NCBI GenBank assembly: GCA_029260395.1
Contig: JAJDDJ010000001.1
Span: forward strand, 124,001-188,000
Length of the DNA stretch: 64,000 nucleotides
Direction: 5' to 3'
Source of the DNA: Phycisphaerales bacterium
GTDB taxonomy: Bacteria; Planctomycetota; Phycisphaerae; Phycisphaerales; UBA1924
Below, in pieces: positions 9,803 to 19,300 of this stretch (positions within the stretch are counted from its first letter, which is position 1; each line of letters opens with the position of its first letter). The position numbers were made by a program, and so were the translations under genes. A model generated the notes under the pieces. It was not told the origin of the DNA and did not search any database. It saw only the letters and a list, made by a program, of their open reading frames with translations.

Positions 9803-10977
9803 CGCCCGCCGCCGTTCTCAACCGGCGTCATCTGCCCGACTGCGGGCCGGGTCTCAGGTGTGCTGCTCGGGGGGACTACGGGGGCTGGTTGGTTGGGTGC
9901 CTCAGCTGCTCCGCTCACCACTTCGACCTGGTCAGGAACCTGGCCGATCTCGCCCATCGGGCCATCGTCGTCAGCCGGGCTCTCCTCCCACCAGCCGTTC
10001 TCTCTCAGGATCGCCGCCGCCTCCACTGCAGCAGAAGTCGCCGGGTGACGACGCACCAAACGTTGCAGAGTGAACCGCGCCGACACCGTGTCCTTGCGCT
10101 TCATGTACCAACGCGACGTTTCGAGCATCTGAGCCGCCTGCGAGTGGTCGATGCGCGCCGTCAGCGCATCACCGATGCCAGACTGACTCGACTCTGCTGG
10201 GTATCGGCTGCGGTACTCCTCGATCAGCGCCCGCGATTCCACAAGTCCCGCGGCCGAGTACTTCGGACCCTTGAACTTGCCGATGTTCGAGTAGATCCGT
10301 CGCTCGGTCGCGTGCACCCGGTACTCGGTATCCGGGAAGTTCCGCAGCAAGATGTCGTACATGTCCGCCGCCAAATCAAGCTCGCCCTCGCGGTAGAAGA
10401 AATCCGCGAGCTCGACCGCCGCTGTCTCCGCAAGCCGCGAGCCGGGAAGCCGCTCTTGCACGCGCATGAGCAGCTCCGTGCCAAGCGGCTTGGCACCCTC
10501 GAGCCGCGCCAGACCCAGCCACTTGCGACGAAGCCCGTGCAAGTACCGCGTGCCTATCTCAAGCTCCCGCTCCACCGCATCCACAAACGCCCGGTCCGCC
10601 GGGAAGTCGTTGATAACCGTTTCGTAGTCGTAAAGCGCCTTGTACTCGTTGCCGTTGGCCGTGCGCGCATCGGCGCGGAGCAGGTACGCCTGCGACAGCA
10701 GCGGACTTCGGCTCGTCTCGTTTGCATCGAGCCAGTTGTCGATCACGTTGAACGCCCGCCCGGGCTTGTCCGCTGCCAAGAGCGACCGAGCCTCCGCCAG
10801 GACCGCGGCATCCGACCCTGGTTCGGGTGCTGATGCCTGCGTCCACTGCCCATCGGCACCGATCGTGAGTTCGGTGTCCGCCGCGGTGTCAGCGCCGTTG
10901 CCCGAGCCTGAGTCCTGTGCGCTCAACCCGGCAGCCGCCGTGACCAGCACCGCCGCCATAAGACGTGGAATTACCAT
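9799..10977 (-). CDS. BamD/YfiO-like TPR envelope protein
   Basis: A 392-residue exported protein with a signal peptide (VIPRLMAAVLVTAAAGLSA) and a series of TPR-like helix pairs, e.g. PLLSQAYLLRADARTANGNEY, LAETAAVELADFFYREGEL, LAADMYDILLRNFPDTEYR and SARFTLQRLVRRHPATSAA. The phrase FYREGELDLAADMY is typical of BamD-type outer-membrane-assembly lipoproteins, but no lipobox Cys is seen. A Pro-rich tail follows. The ATG at 10977 is chosen over the GTG at 10983 because it lies 6 nt after a TACGCT -10 box. It overlaps the lptE-like gene by 4 nt. The BamD function is inferred. Confidence 0.7.
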   Translation of the reverse strand: MVIPRLMAAVLVTAAAGLSAQDSGSGNGADTAADTELTIGADGQWTQASAPEPGSDAAVLAEARSLLAADKPGRAFNVIDNWLDANETSRSPLLSQAYLLRADARTANGNEYKALYDYETVINDFPADRAFVDAVERELEIGTRYLHGLRRKWLGLARLEGAKPLGTELLMRVQERLPGSRLAETAAVELADFFYREGELDLAADMYDILLRNFPDTEYRVHATERRIYSNIGKFKGPKYSAAGLVESRALIEEYRSRYPAESSQSGIGDALTARIDHSQAAQMLETSRWYMKRKDTVSARFTLQRLVRRHPATSAAVEAAAILRENGWWEESPADDDGPMGEIGQVPDQVEVVSGAAEAPNQPAPVVPPSSTPETRPAVGQMTPVENGGGR

Positions 10978-10983
10978 GCCCAC

Positions 10984-10989
10984 AGCGTA
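10984..10989 (-). promoter_or_regulatory. -10 box TACGCT of the BamD-like gene (leaderless start)
   Basis: TACGCT on the minus strand is followed by 6 nt and the ATG at 10977; it abuts the alternative GTG at 10983, which would fall upstream of the expected transcript start. Confidence 0.55.
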
Positions 10990-11017
10990 GCGACCCGCTC
11001 GGTGGCTGTGGCCCCCA

Positions 11018-11056
11018 TGAACAACAAGCCGACCTCGCGACTTCGCGGGGCCGGCT
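11018..11056 (-). terminator. Hairpin terminator after the PAP-tailed secreted protein gene
   Basis: On the minus strand the arms AGCCGGCCCCGCG and CGCGAGGTCGGCT pair with one mismatch and one G-U around an AAGT loop, followed by TGTTGTT. It lies about 60 nt past the stop at 11118. Confidence 0.6.
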
Positions 11057-11117
11057 CGGAGATGGGTTTGGATATTCTCGGTGATCTGAGATCAGCGCAT
11101 CGAGACCAGCAGGACGT

Positions 11118-11864
11118 TCAACTCCGGCGGCGACGCGACGCGACGAGGCCCGCAAGCCCCAAACAAGCCGCTGATGCCGGAGCCGGGATTGCTTCCACCT
11201 CTAGCACCATCGTCATCGTGTGCCAATCACCGAGTCCGCCAATGGACCCGATGAAGAACGGGTCACCGAACACGTCCGACCAGAAACCGCCCTGGATGAT
11301 GCCGTCCCATTCTTCAATGGTGTCGATCGTCGCTTGGGCCTGGCCCTTGATAACGTCGTTGGGATCATCGGTGGCTCTGCGGAAGAGAGTCTGGCTGTCG
11401 TTGGATGCGGACATCGAGAAGCCGGTCAGGCGAACACGCTCGACCCAGTTCTGGAAGGGCAGCCCGCCGTTATTGGCAGAGCCAACGCGGATCGAGAAGT
11501 GGCTCGCCGAGCGACCCAGAACGAGTTGGCCATCCGGAACCAGCGGGCTGAGGTCCTCGGTGTGCATACGGATCACGACCAGCGAGCCGGTGCCGCCATC
11601 CGTTCGCTCCTGCTCGTACCACTCACCGATCACTTCTTTGCCGAACGAGTTGGTGCCCAAGATGTTCGGGAATGTGTTGTCCGGTCCCGAGCCCTTGCGG
11701 GTCTCGCCGCCGTTGATGAGGCTCACCGTGCTTGCAGAGCCAGCCGCGCTGAACCCCTCGATGGTCAGATCAACCACCGAGCCCGCCCCCGTGATGTCCG
11801 CAACGGCCGTGCCCGCGGCGGACACGATCAGAGCGGCACATATCGCTCCTGTTCGGCTTCGCAT
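11118..11864 (-). CDS. Secreted protein with PEP-CTERM-like (PAP) sorting tail
   Basis: A 248-residue secreted protein. A signal peptide (SRTGAICAALIVSAAGTAVA) is followed by a beta-rich body without a recognised catalytic motif. The C-terminus reads IPAPASAACLGLAGLVASRRRRS: a Pro-Ala-Pro motif, a hydrophobic helix and an Arg cluster, the layout of PEP-CTERM/exosortase-type tails in planctomycetes. An AAGAGAGG-type Shine-Dalgarno sequence precedes the ATG at 11864. No exosortase gene is seen in the window. Function is unknown, probably surface or secreted. Confidence 0.75.
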   Translation of the reverse strand: MRSRTGAICAALIVSAAGTAVADITGAGSVVDLTIEGFSAAGSASTVSLINGGETRKGSGPDNTFPNILGTNSFGKEVIGEWYEQERTDGGTGSLVVIRMHTEDLSPLVPDGQLVLGRSASHFSIRVGSANNGGLPFQNWVERVRLTGFSMSASNDSQTLFRRATDDPNDVIKGQAQATIDTIEEWDGIIQGGFWSDVFGDPFFIGSIGGLGDWHTMTMVLEVEAIPAPASAACLGLAGLVASRRRRS

Positions 11865-12151
11865 GGTTCCCCATACCTCTCTTGCAAGCCACGCATCCAG
11901 CGCAGCGACTCACGCGGGGACTCTTCCTGAGTCCGCTCAACTCGAAACATGCGCCACCAACGTCAGGAAACCACAAAACCGGCCGATTATGCTGAATGTA
12001 TGGGCCTTGTGCCCGTTTAAACTACAAACAAACAGATCGGAATACTGACCCGAATGTTATCGGAGCTTCGTGTGGCCCAGCTCCCACCGATGGGCAATGA
12101 ATGAGGCATTCACCCCAATTGTCGCCTCAACAGCTTTCCGACCCCCGCCGC

Positions 12152-12157
12152 TACAGT
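12152..12157 (+). promoter_or_regulatory. -10 box TACAGT of the ketoacyl synthase gene (leaderless start)
   Basis: TACAGT is followed by 5 nt and the GTG at 12163. It supports that GTG over the ATG at 12070 upstream, whose extra 31 residues look random. Confidence 0.55.
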
Positions 12158-12162
12158 CTCGC

Positions 12163-13500
12163 GTGTCGACCAAGCCGGTTCTCTGTCAACCCTCCGATCG
12201 TGACGATCACCCCAACGCTCCGCCGCTCGTAACCGGCCTGGGCGCGGTGTCTCCACTAGGCACCGGGCTGACGAGCTACATCCGTGGCCTTCGCGAGGCC
12301 CACTCGGGCATCAAGCTCCTCGGCTTTGAGCACCCCGCCATGGCATCGACCGTCGCTGCCCACGCTGTTGGCTTCGATCCCGGCCTCTGGCTCGACCCTG
12401 CCGATCAACGCCGACTGCCCCGCCTCATCCCCATGGCTCTGGCCGCCGCTACCGAGGCCACGGCCCACGCCGCCCTCGATGTACCCCTACGCGGCTCACG
12501 ATCCCAGCGAGTCGGCCTCGTCCTGGGCACGGGAGGCGGGGGGATCGATTTCACCCTCGATCAAGTCCGCAAGATGAACGTCAGCCAGCGCGCCAGCCTC
12601 TGGAGCGTGACCAATGCCACCCACGGCAACCTCGCGGGCGAACTCTCCATCCGCCTCGGCCTTCGAGGCCCGTCGCTCTGCGTCTCCACAGGCTGCGCCT
12701 CGTCTTCCGACGCCATCGGTCTGGCCGCCGACTTGCTCCGCTCAAACCGGCCCGGTTCGCCCGACGCGATGGTCGTCGTCGGCGCCGATGCCCACATCCG
12801 CTGGGAGACCCTCGCCGGGATGGAATGGCTCGGGGTGATCTCGACGCGCGACTACCGCGATGACCCCGCGTCAGGGCACGCGGCGTGCAAGCCCTTCGAC
12901 CGCCGACGCGACGGCTTTGTGCTTGGCGAGGGCGCCTGGGCCGTGGTCCTTGAACGGCCGGCATTCCACCAGAGCCGAGCCGGACCTGAGCCCGTCGGCG
13001 AGATCCTCGGCTACGGCTCAACCTGCGACGCCTACCACCGCGTGCGCCCGGACCCTAACCCGACAGAAGCCGTCCGCGCTATTCGTGAAGCACTGCTCGA
13101 TGCGCACCTCACGCCCGACAAGCTTGGAGCCGTCCAGTACCACGGCACCGCCACACCCATCAACGACCGGCAAGAATCCCTCGCCTTGATCGAGGCCCTC
13201 GGCGATCGTGCCCGCGCCATCCCCGGATCGAGCATCAAGGGCGCAATAGGCCACCCGCAGGGGGCGTGCGGACTCGCGTCGCTCGTGGCCATGCTGGGCT
13301 CGCTCGGCCATCGCGAGCCGTTCATCCCACCGACGCTCCACCTCGAACAAGCAGACCCCGACTGCCCGCTCGACTACACGCCGCTTGCTCCACGCCAAGT
13401 CAGCGCCGATGAAGCGATCATGCCGTTTCTCGTAAACTGCCTGGCCTTTGGCGCCAAGAACAGCACGCTCATCGCCCGTGCGCACAGGCCCGGCTCGTAG
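12163..13500 (+). CDS. Beta-ketoacyl-ACP synthase (FabF-like, KAS II type)
   Basis: Condensing enzyme that extends acyl chains with malonyl-ACP. The thiolase-fold active site is complete: the nucleophile in STGCASSSDAIG (about residue 178), the first His in VQYHGTATPINDRQE and the second His in SIKGAIGHPQGACG. PLVTGLGAVSPLGTG is the usual N-terminus. At 445 residues it is somewhat longer than FabF (about 412). It stands alone with no acpP, fabG or fabD alongside, so a role in a special acyl chain rather than housekeeping synthesis is possible. The GTG at 12163 is set by the -10 box just upstream. It converges with bioY, 16 bp apart. Confidence 0.88.
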   Translation: MSTKPVLCQPSDRDDHPNAPPLVTGLGAVSPLGTGLTSYIRGLREAHSGIKLLGFEHPAMASTVAAHAVGFDPGLWLDPADQRRLPRLIPMALAAATEATAHAALDVPLRGSRSQRVGLVLGTGGGGIDFTLDQVRKMNVSQRASLWSVTNATHGNLAGELSIRLGLRGPSLCVSTGCASSSDAIGLAADLLRSNRPGSPDAMVVVGADAHIRWETLAGMEWLGVISTRDYRDDPASGHAACKPFDRRRDGFVLGEGAWAVVLERPAFHQSRAGPEPVGEILGYGSTCDAYHRVRPDPNPTEAVRAIREALLDAHLTPDKLGAVQYHGTATPINDRQESLALIEALGDRARAIPGSSIKGAIGHPQGACGLASLVAMLGSLGHREPFIPPTLHLEQADPDCPLDYTPLAPRQVSADEAIMPFLVNCLAFGAKNSTLIARAHRPGS

Positions 13501-13516
13501 CTACCTCCGGTCTTTA

Positions 13517-14155
13517 CTACCAGATATGCCTGGCTGCGTAAGGCACGACGGCCCGCCCGATGAGCACTGCGATTGCCGTCTTGATGAGCATGCCCGGCAC
13601 AAACGGCAATAGCCCGCCCCCAATCGCTTGCCAGGGCGTGGTCCCGAGCCCATCGATCGCGTGCGCTACCCACAGCCAAGGCACACCGACGAGAAAGATT
13701 ACCGCGTGCGCCGCAAAGCTCGCCGCGATCAATGCCAGCCAACCCCGGATGCTGCCATCCCGCCGGCGCACAATCCACGCTACTACCGGCTGGCACGCGA
13801 CGAAGCCCACCAGGTACCCGCCTGTCTGCCCGAACAATGTGGCTGGCCCGAAGTTCCCTTCGGCAAAGACAGGCACGCCGAGCAACCCCACCAGCATGTA
13901 CCCGCCGAACGCGATCAACCCGAACCTAGGCCCGATGCTGATCGCCGCGAGAATCACCCAAAGCGTTTGCAACGTTTGAGGCACCCCGAACGGCGGCAAG
14001 GGCACGGCCAGCCAAGGCCAGAGTTGCGTCTGGCTCGTCAGTGCCGCCAACAGCGGGAAGCCGATCATTCCGACGAGCCGAAGCTCGCGAGCCAAACTCC
14101 CGGGACGATCACTCGGACGGTCCACAGCTGGCTTTGATGCTCCGGGCGATGCCAT
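13517..14155 (-). CDS. bioY: Biotin transporter BioY (ECF S component)
   Basis: Substrate-binding membrane subunit for biotin uptake. The 212 residues hold about six membrane helices; the family signature is clear in PLPPFGVPQTLQTLWVILA, GPRFGLIAFGGYMLVGLLGVPVFAEG, LFGQTGGYLVGFVACQPVVA and PFVPGMLIKTAIAVLIG. The ATG at 14155 is preferred over the upstream 14209 start because it lies 6 nt after a TACGAT -10 box. No ECF ATPase or T subunit is adjacent, so it would act alone or share a module encoded elsewhere. Confidence 0.92.
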   Translation of the reverse strand: MASPGASKPAVDRPSDRPGSLARELRLVGMIGFPLLAALTSQTQLWPWLAVPLPPFGVPQTLQTLWVILAAISIGPRFGLIAFGGYMLVGLLGVPVFAEGNFGPATLFGQTGGYLVGFVACQPVVAWIVRRRDGSIRGWLALIAASFAAHAVIFLVGVPWLWVAHAIDGLGTTPWQAIGGGLLPFVPGMLIKTAIAVLIGRAVVPYAARHIW

Positions 14156-14161
14156 GGGGCG

Positions 14162-14167
14162 ATCGTA
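14162..14167 (-). promoter_or_regulatory. -10 box TACGAT of bioY (leaderless start)
   Basis: TACGAT on the minus strand, then 6 nt, then the bioY ATG at 14155. Confidence 0.55.
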
Positions 14168-14240
14168 GTGCCCGCTCCATCCGTGCGACTGGCCCCAAGC
14201 CAACCCCACCGGCTATCCTGCGCTCACTACGGAGGTTCTC

Positions 14241-14888
14241 ATGCTGCGCACGCTGCTGGTCGCTCTCGCTGTTTCAATCCTGCTGCCGGGATGCGCCTCG
14301 ACCGGCATCGCGGTCCGCGAGTCGCTCGGTACGGCCAAGCGAGAGCAGCTCGTCGATCGGGTGCAGGAAGCACGCGGCGAACAGACCGAAGCCAAAGAAC
14401 AGTTCGCCAGCACGCTCGAGGAGTTCCAGGCCCTCACCGAGCACGACGGGGGCAGCCTCGAGAAGCTCTACCGGAGGCTGGACAAGGAGCTCGACCGCAG
14501 CCAAGACCAGGCCGACGACGTGAGCAAGAAAATCCGCGATGTCGAGCAGGTCGCAGACTCGCTGTTCAAGGAGTGGGAGCGGGAGCTTGAGCAGTACGCC
14601 AGCGCCGATCTCCGCCGTGCGGCCGAGCGCCAGCTCATCGATTCCCGCGACCGATACTCCGACATGCTGGCCGCGATGCGCCGGGCCGAGGGCTCGATGC
14701 AGCCTGTGCTGACCGCTCTGGGCGACCAAGTGCTGTTCCTCAAGCACAACCTCAACGCTAGCGCCATCGCTTCGCTTGAGAGCTCGGTACTGCCCAAGCT
14801 TGAAGCGGACATCGCCCGGCTAATCGCCGAGATGGAGGCCTCGATCGCTGAGGCCGATGCCTTTATCAGCTCGATGACCGCAGGCTGA
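14241..14888 (+). CDS. DUF2959 coiled-coil lipoprotein
   Basis: A 215-residue lipoprotein whose lipobox is ILLPGC. The rest is almost wholly alpha-helical coiled coil: REQLVDRVQEARGEQTEAKE, VEQVADSLFKEWERELEQY, LDSRDRYSDMLAAMRRAEGS-like segments and QVLFLKHNLNASAIASL. These phrases match the DUF2959 family, sometimes mislabelled as DNA-repair ATPase but with no nucleotide-binding motif. GGAGGT sits just before the ATG, and TATCCT about 25 nt upstream is a candidate -10. Function is unknown; a periplasmic structural role is inferred. Confidence 0.85.
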   Translation: MLRTLLVALAVSILLPGCASTGIAVRESLGTAKREQLVDRVQEARGEQTEAKEQFASTLEEFQALTEHDGGSLEKLYRRLDKELDRSQDQADDVSKKIRDVEQVADSLFKEWERELEQYASADLRRAAERQLIDSRDRYSDMLAAMRRAEGSMQPVLTALGDQVLFLKHNLNASAIASLESSVLPKLEADIARLIAEMEASIAEADAFISSMTAG

Positions 14889-14935
14889 TCCGAGCCTCGG
14901 ACGCTTGGGCGAACACGATTCTTGCGTCCGAGAAT

Positions 14936-16234
14936 GTGCGAACATGCCGTGTGATTGTGCGTTCATCGGGGGAGTTGTCGCCCGGCGCTCAGCCAGCACT
15001 CGAGGTGTCCGATACCCATGGCGTGGCTTTAACCGCGCTCGCCCATCACAAGTTTCGCCAGTCGCTCCTGATCGAGCGCACGCGGCGGGTCTACGAGCAG
15101 TCGCTGCGGGGCATGCCGTTCAGCTTCATGGTCGGCGGCATGGTCGTCGCGGGCCTGGAATCAGCGCGCGGGTCAATCGATCTCATCTGGTGGTGGGCAG
15201 CCCTTGCGGTGCTCACGCTGTTCAGGCACAACCACGCACGGCGAGTGCTCAGCGGACCCATCACCGAGGCCAACGCCGCCAAGCTCTCCGCGTGGTTCAC
15301 GTTCGGCGTCGGGTTCGAGGGCCTCATGTGGGGCGTCTCGTTCATGCTGGTGGCGGTCTCGATCGGTGACCGCGCCACGGTGTTCATGGGCTGCGCCGTC
15401 GCCGGGATCAGCGTCGCGGCACTGACCACCATGGCCGCCGGCCGGGCCGCGTTCCCCGTCTTCCTGGGATGCTTGGCGTTGCCTGTGCTCGTCACGCTTG
15501 GCCTGCTCGACCGGGAGGAGGGCGCAAGCGTGGGCGCGATGGTTGTGCTGTTCGGGCTCAACCTCATGCTCGCGTACCTGCACTCGCACGCAGCGGACAC
15601 CGCCGAGATCAAGATGCAGTTCGATCAGCAAGCCGCGGTCAACGCGCTCGCTAAGGCCAACCACCGCATCGAGGTACTAAGCAGGACCGATGCCCTCACC
15701 GGGCTGGCCAACCGCCGTGAGTTCGACGAGCGACTCGAAATCGAATGGCTCCGATCGGAACGCAGCGGCGAACCCGTCGGCCTGGTCATGCTCGATATCG
15801 ACAAGTTCAAGGCTTACAACGATGCTGGCGGCCACCCCGCGGGCGACGAGTGCCTGCGACGAGTGGCCGCAGCCATGCGATCCGCCGTCCATCGCCCGAG
15901 CGATCTTGTCGCTCGGTTCGGCGGCGAAGAGTTCGTAGTCCTGCTCCCGGGCACCGATGCCGCAGGGGCACTCGAAGTCGCAGAGCAGCTCAGAAGCGCG
16001 ATCGAGAGTCTCGGACTCCCACGGCCGGACCGCCAAAGCGCCGTGGTCACGGTGAGCGCCGGTGCATCGGCCTCCGTCGCAAGGAAGCCCAACCGGTCGG
16101 GTACCCTGACCGAGGCGGCCGACCGGGCGATGTATCTTGCCAAGTCGCAGGGCCGTAACCGGGCGCGGTGTCTGCCGGAATCCGCTGGCGACCGCCACGC
16201 ACCGCACCAAGCCGCCAACCCCACGCGCTCATGA
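14936..16234 (+). CDS. Membrane diguanylate cyclase (GGDEF)
   Basis: A 432-residue protein likely to make cyclic di-GMP from two GTP. About six N-terminal membrane helices (residues ~60-230) precede a coiled linker and a GGDEF domain from about residue 245: LTGLANRREFDE, VMLDIDKFKAYND, the active-site signature ARFGGEEFVVLLP, and ADRAMYLAKSQGRNR. RPSD lies exactly five residues before GGEEF, forming the RxxD inhibitory site, so product feedback is likely. The GTG at 14936 is the only plausible outer start, but its context is weak. The N-terminal sensor has no named domain that I recognise. Confidence 0.92.
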   Translation: MRTCRVIVRSSGELSPGAQPALEVSDTHGVALTALAHHKFRQSLLIERTRRVYEQSLRGMPFSFMVGGMVVAGLESARGSIDLIWWWAALAVLTLFRHNHARRVLSGPITEANAAKLSAWFTFGVGFEGLMWGVSFMLVAVSIGDRATVFMGCAVAGISVAALTTMAAGRAAFPVFLGCLALPVLVTLGLLDREEGASVGAMVVLFGLNLMLAYLHSHAADTAEIKMQFDQQAAVNALAKANHRIEVLSRTDALTGLANRREFDERLEIEWLRSERSGEPVGLVMLDIDKFKAYNDAGGHPAGDECLRRVAAAMRSAVHRPSDLVARFGGEEFVVLLPGTDAAGALEVAEQLRSAIESLGLPRPDRQSAVVTVSAGASASVARKPNRSGTLTEAADRAMYLAKSQGRNRARCLPESAGDRHAPHQAANPTRS

Positions 16235-16355
16235 GTGAGCAGCGGATCGAGGCCTACCCCCGCTGAATGTGCTAGGCTGGGCCTCTCACCGGTGACCGCC
16301 CTGGGTTGCCAACTGACGCCTTCGGCCCGAAGCCACTCGGACCGCTGGATTTGCT

Positions 16356-19300
16356 ATGAGCAGCGAAGATCGACCGAACGAGAAGAAGCCCGCATGGGGC
16401 AGCCAAGGCGACCCGCCGACCCCACCGCCGCGCCCTGCGCACAGCGAGAGCGACTTTGAGGCCGAGACCTACATCGGTCCCGCTCCGGGCGCTGGCAGCA
16501 CGCCACCGCCCAAACCACCTTCGCCAACCAAGCCTCCCAACCAGGCCACCGTGCCCGCATCTGCAGCCCCCGGCAAGCCGGGTGCATGGAGTAGCACCGG
16601 CTCGACCATCGTCGGTGGTAAAGGGGGCGGCAAGAAACCCGGCGGCACCATCTCGGACAGCTGGGACCAGAGCGCCAATGCAGAGACCGTCCCCCCGGGC
16701 GGCCGAGCCGACAGCGGTTTCGGCACGGTGGGCACGCTCGACCGTGGCCGCATCGGTCCCTACCCACTCGAGCGTGAGGTGGGTCGAGGCGGCATGGGCG
16801 TGGTCTACCTGGGCCGGGACGAAAAGCTCGGCAGGCCAGTCGCCATCAAAGTCCTGCCCGACATGTTCGCCCAGCACCCAGAGCGGCTGGCACGCTTCGA
16901 GCGCGAGGCCCGGCTGCTCGCTTCGCTCAACCACGCGAACATCGCATCGATCTACGAGCTAGGCGAAGACAACGGCTCGCGGTACCTGACCCTCGAATAC
17001 GTCCCGGGTCTGACTCTGAGTGAACGCCTGCAAGCCGGTGCCCTTCCGATGGACGAGGCGATGCACATCTGTGCGCAGATCGCCGAGGGCCTTGAAGCGG
17101 CGCACGAAAAGGGTGTCATCCACCGCGATCTCAAGCCCGGCAACGTGAAGATCACGCCCGAAGGCATCGTCAAGGTGCTCGACTTTGGACTCGCCAAATC
17201 CTCCGGCCCGGACAGCTCGGCCGACGCGCCGCCCGATTCGCCCACCGGCTCCATCGGTGACACGCAAGAGGGCATGATCCTGGGCACCGCGGGCTACATG
17301 AGCCCCGAGCAGGCCCGAGGACGTGCGCTCGACAAGCGCACCGATGTCTGGAGCTTCGGTTGCGTGCTCTTCGAGTGCCTCACGGGCCGGTCACCGTTCT
17401 CATCCGACACGATCAGCGACACGATCGCGTTGATCCTGCGGACCGATCCTGAGTGGTCCGTGCTCCCGCCCGAGGTACCCGACCGGGTCCGCGAATTGCT
17501 TCAGCGGTGCTTCATCAAGGACCCAAAGCGTCGGCTCCGAGATCTGGGCGAGGCCCGGATCGAGCTCCAGCAGGCGCACGAATCGCTTTCATCCTTCGGC
17601 GGCACGACCAGCACAGCCAGCGGTACCGCGGTTGCGCAGGCTGCGCCCTCGCGTGCGACCACCGTAGCTGGTGGCGCTGGCATCGAATCGTGGTGGCAGT
17701 ACGTGCCCTGGGCGATGGCGGGCCTTTCGGTCGCCGTCGCTGCGATGGTTACGGCAGCCCTCGTCATGCAGAAGGACAGCCCGACCAACTCGGGCAGCGC
17801 GAGCGTCGCGGGTGTCATCCGATTCTCGACATCGCTGCCCGCTGGTGTGGCTGCGACATCGCGCGACATCGCGCCGCTCGTCGGTGTCTCGGACGATGAA
17901 CGCTGGCTCGTGGTCTCAGCAGAACAAGACGGCCGGCGACAGCTCTTTGCGCGAGCCTTCGACCGCGATACCTTCGAGCCCATCGATGGCCTGACCTCGG
18001 CCACGAGCCCATTCTTCTCACCCGATAGCCAGCAGCTCGGGCTGATTCGTCCCGGATCGATTGCGCGCGTTCCGATCGGTGCTCTCGAGCGGGGCGGCCC
18101 TGGCGGGGCGACCTCGATCGTCGACGGCATCCGCGGCGAAATCGCCGGTGCCACCTGGACTGACGCAGGCGCGGTCGTCTTCGCCGTTACCACGGGCAGC
18201 GCCAAGGGGCTCTACCGCGCTGCTGCCGAAAGCAGCACCCGAGGCGGGGTGCTCGTGCTCGCCGCCGGCCAAGAAGAGGAGTTCGTCAGCCCACACGCCG
18301 TGCGCGGGAGTCCTGACCTGCTGGTCTACACCGTCCGCACCCCAGCCGGACCGTCTGTGCGCTGGCTGTCGCTTGACGACCCGGCTAAGGGCGGGACCGT
18401 TCTCGAACGCGGCTCGACGGGCTACGTCATCGGCAAGGGCACCGAGCGTTTCATGGTGTACGCCGTCGGCAACTCGCTCCTGGCGCAGGCCGTGCGAGTC
18501 AACAGTTCCTCGGGTATCTCCGCAAGCGGCGGGGTGCAGACCATTGCCGAAGGGCTCGCCTCTGAAAGCGAGGTCTCGCAGTACGCCGTCTCCGACGACG
18601 GGCTGCTGACTTACCTGCCACAAGGCCAGGCGCAGCGGCAGGTTCGCGGCATCGCGCTCGCGCAAGATCCCGCCGCGGCGAATACAGCCACCGCTGCCGC
18701 AGCAGGTATGTCGGGTGTAGCGGGCGTAGGGGGTGCGGTGCAGATCGATCCCAACGACGCCACACGATTCGCTTTCATCAGCAACGATCCCGCTGCGCCG
18801 GTCAAGGTGCTCCGCGACGGCAGGCCCTCGCAGATCCGTGGTGTAAGGGGCCGAGTGACAAGCATCGTCTGGCGGCCGCGACCGGGCAAGCGGTCCACCC
18901 TCACCATGAGCATCCACGAGGGCGGCCAGAGCATGGTCCGCGAGTGGGACGAGGCCACGGGCCAGCTCAATGATCTGCCGCACTCCGACAAAATTATCGG
19001 CCCTCGGCTCCACGGCTGGAACGCCGACGGATCGAGGCTCTACCTCTCTGGTGAGACGGGCGTTACTGGCCGCGATCTATTCGAGATAAGCGATTCCACC
19101 CATAATCGCACCTCGACAATCGAGGGTGACGAGTTCGATTCGACGCCCTCGCCCGACGACAAGTCTTTCGCGTTCGTGCTGCGCGACGAGGGTGTGCCAC
19201 GTGTTCATGTGAAGGGTCGGATCGATAACGCCGATGCGCTCGTGCTGCCGGGCGAGCCAAGCTGGTCGCCCCTGTGGATCAAGGCCTCGGCGGAAGGCTC

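Noticed and set aside
12070..12162. Upstream 31-codon extension of the ketoacyl synthase gene
   Set aside because: Low-quality sequence; the GTG at 12163 lies just after a -10 box and starts the family fold.
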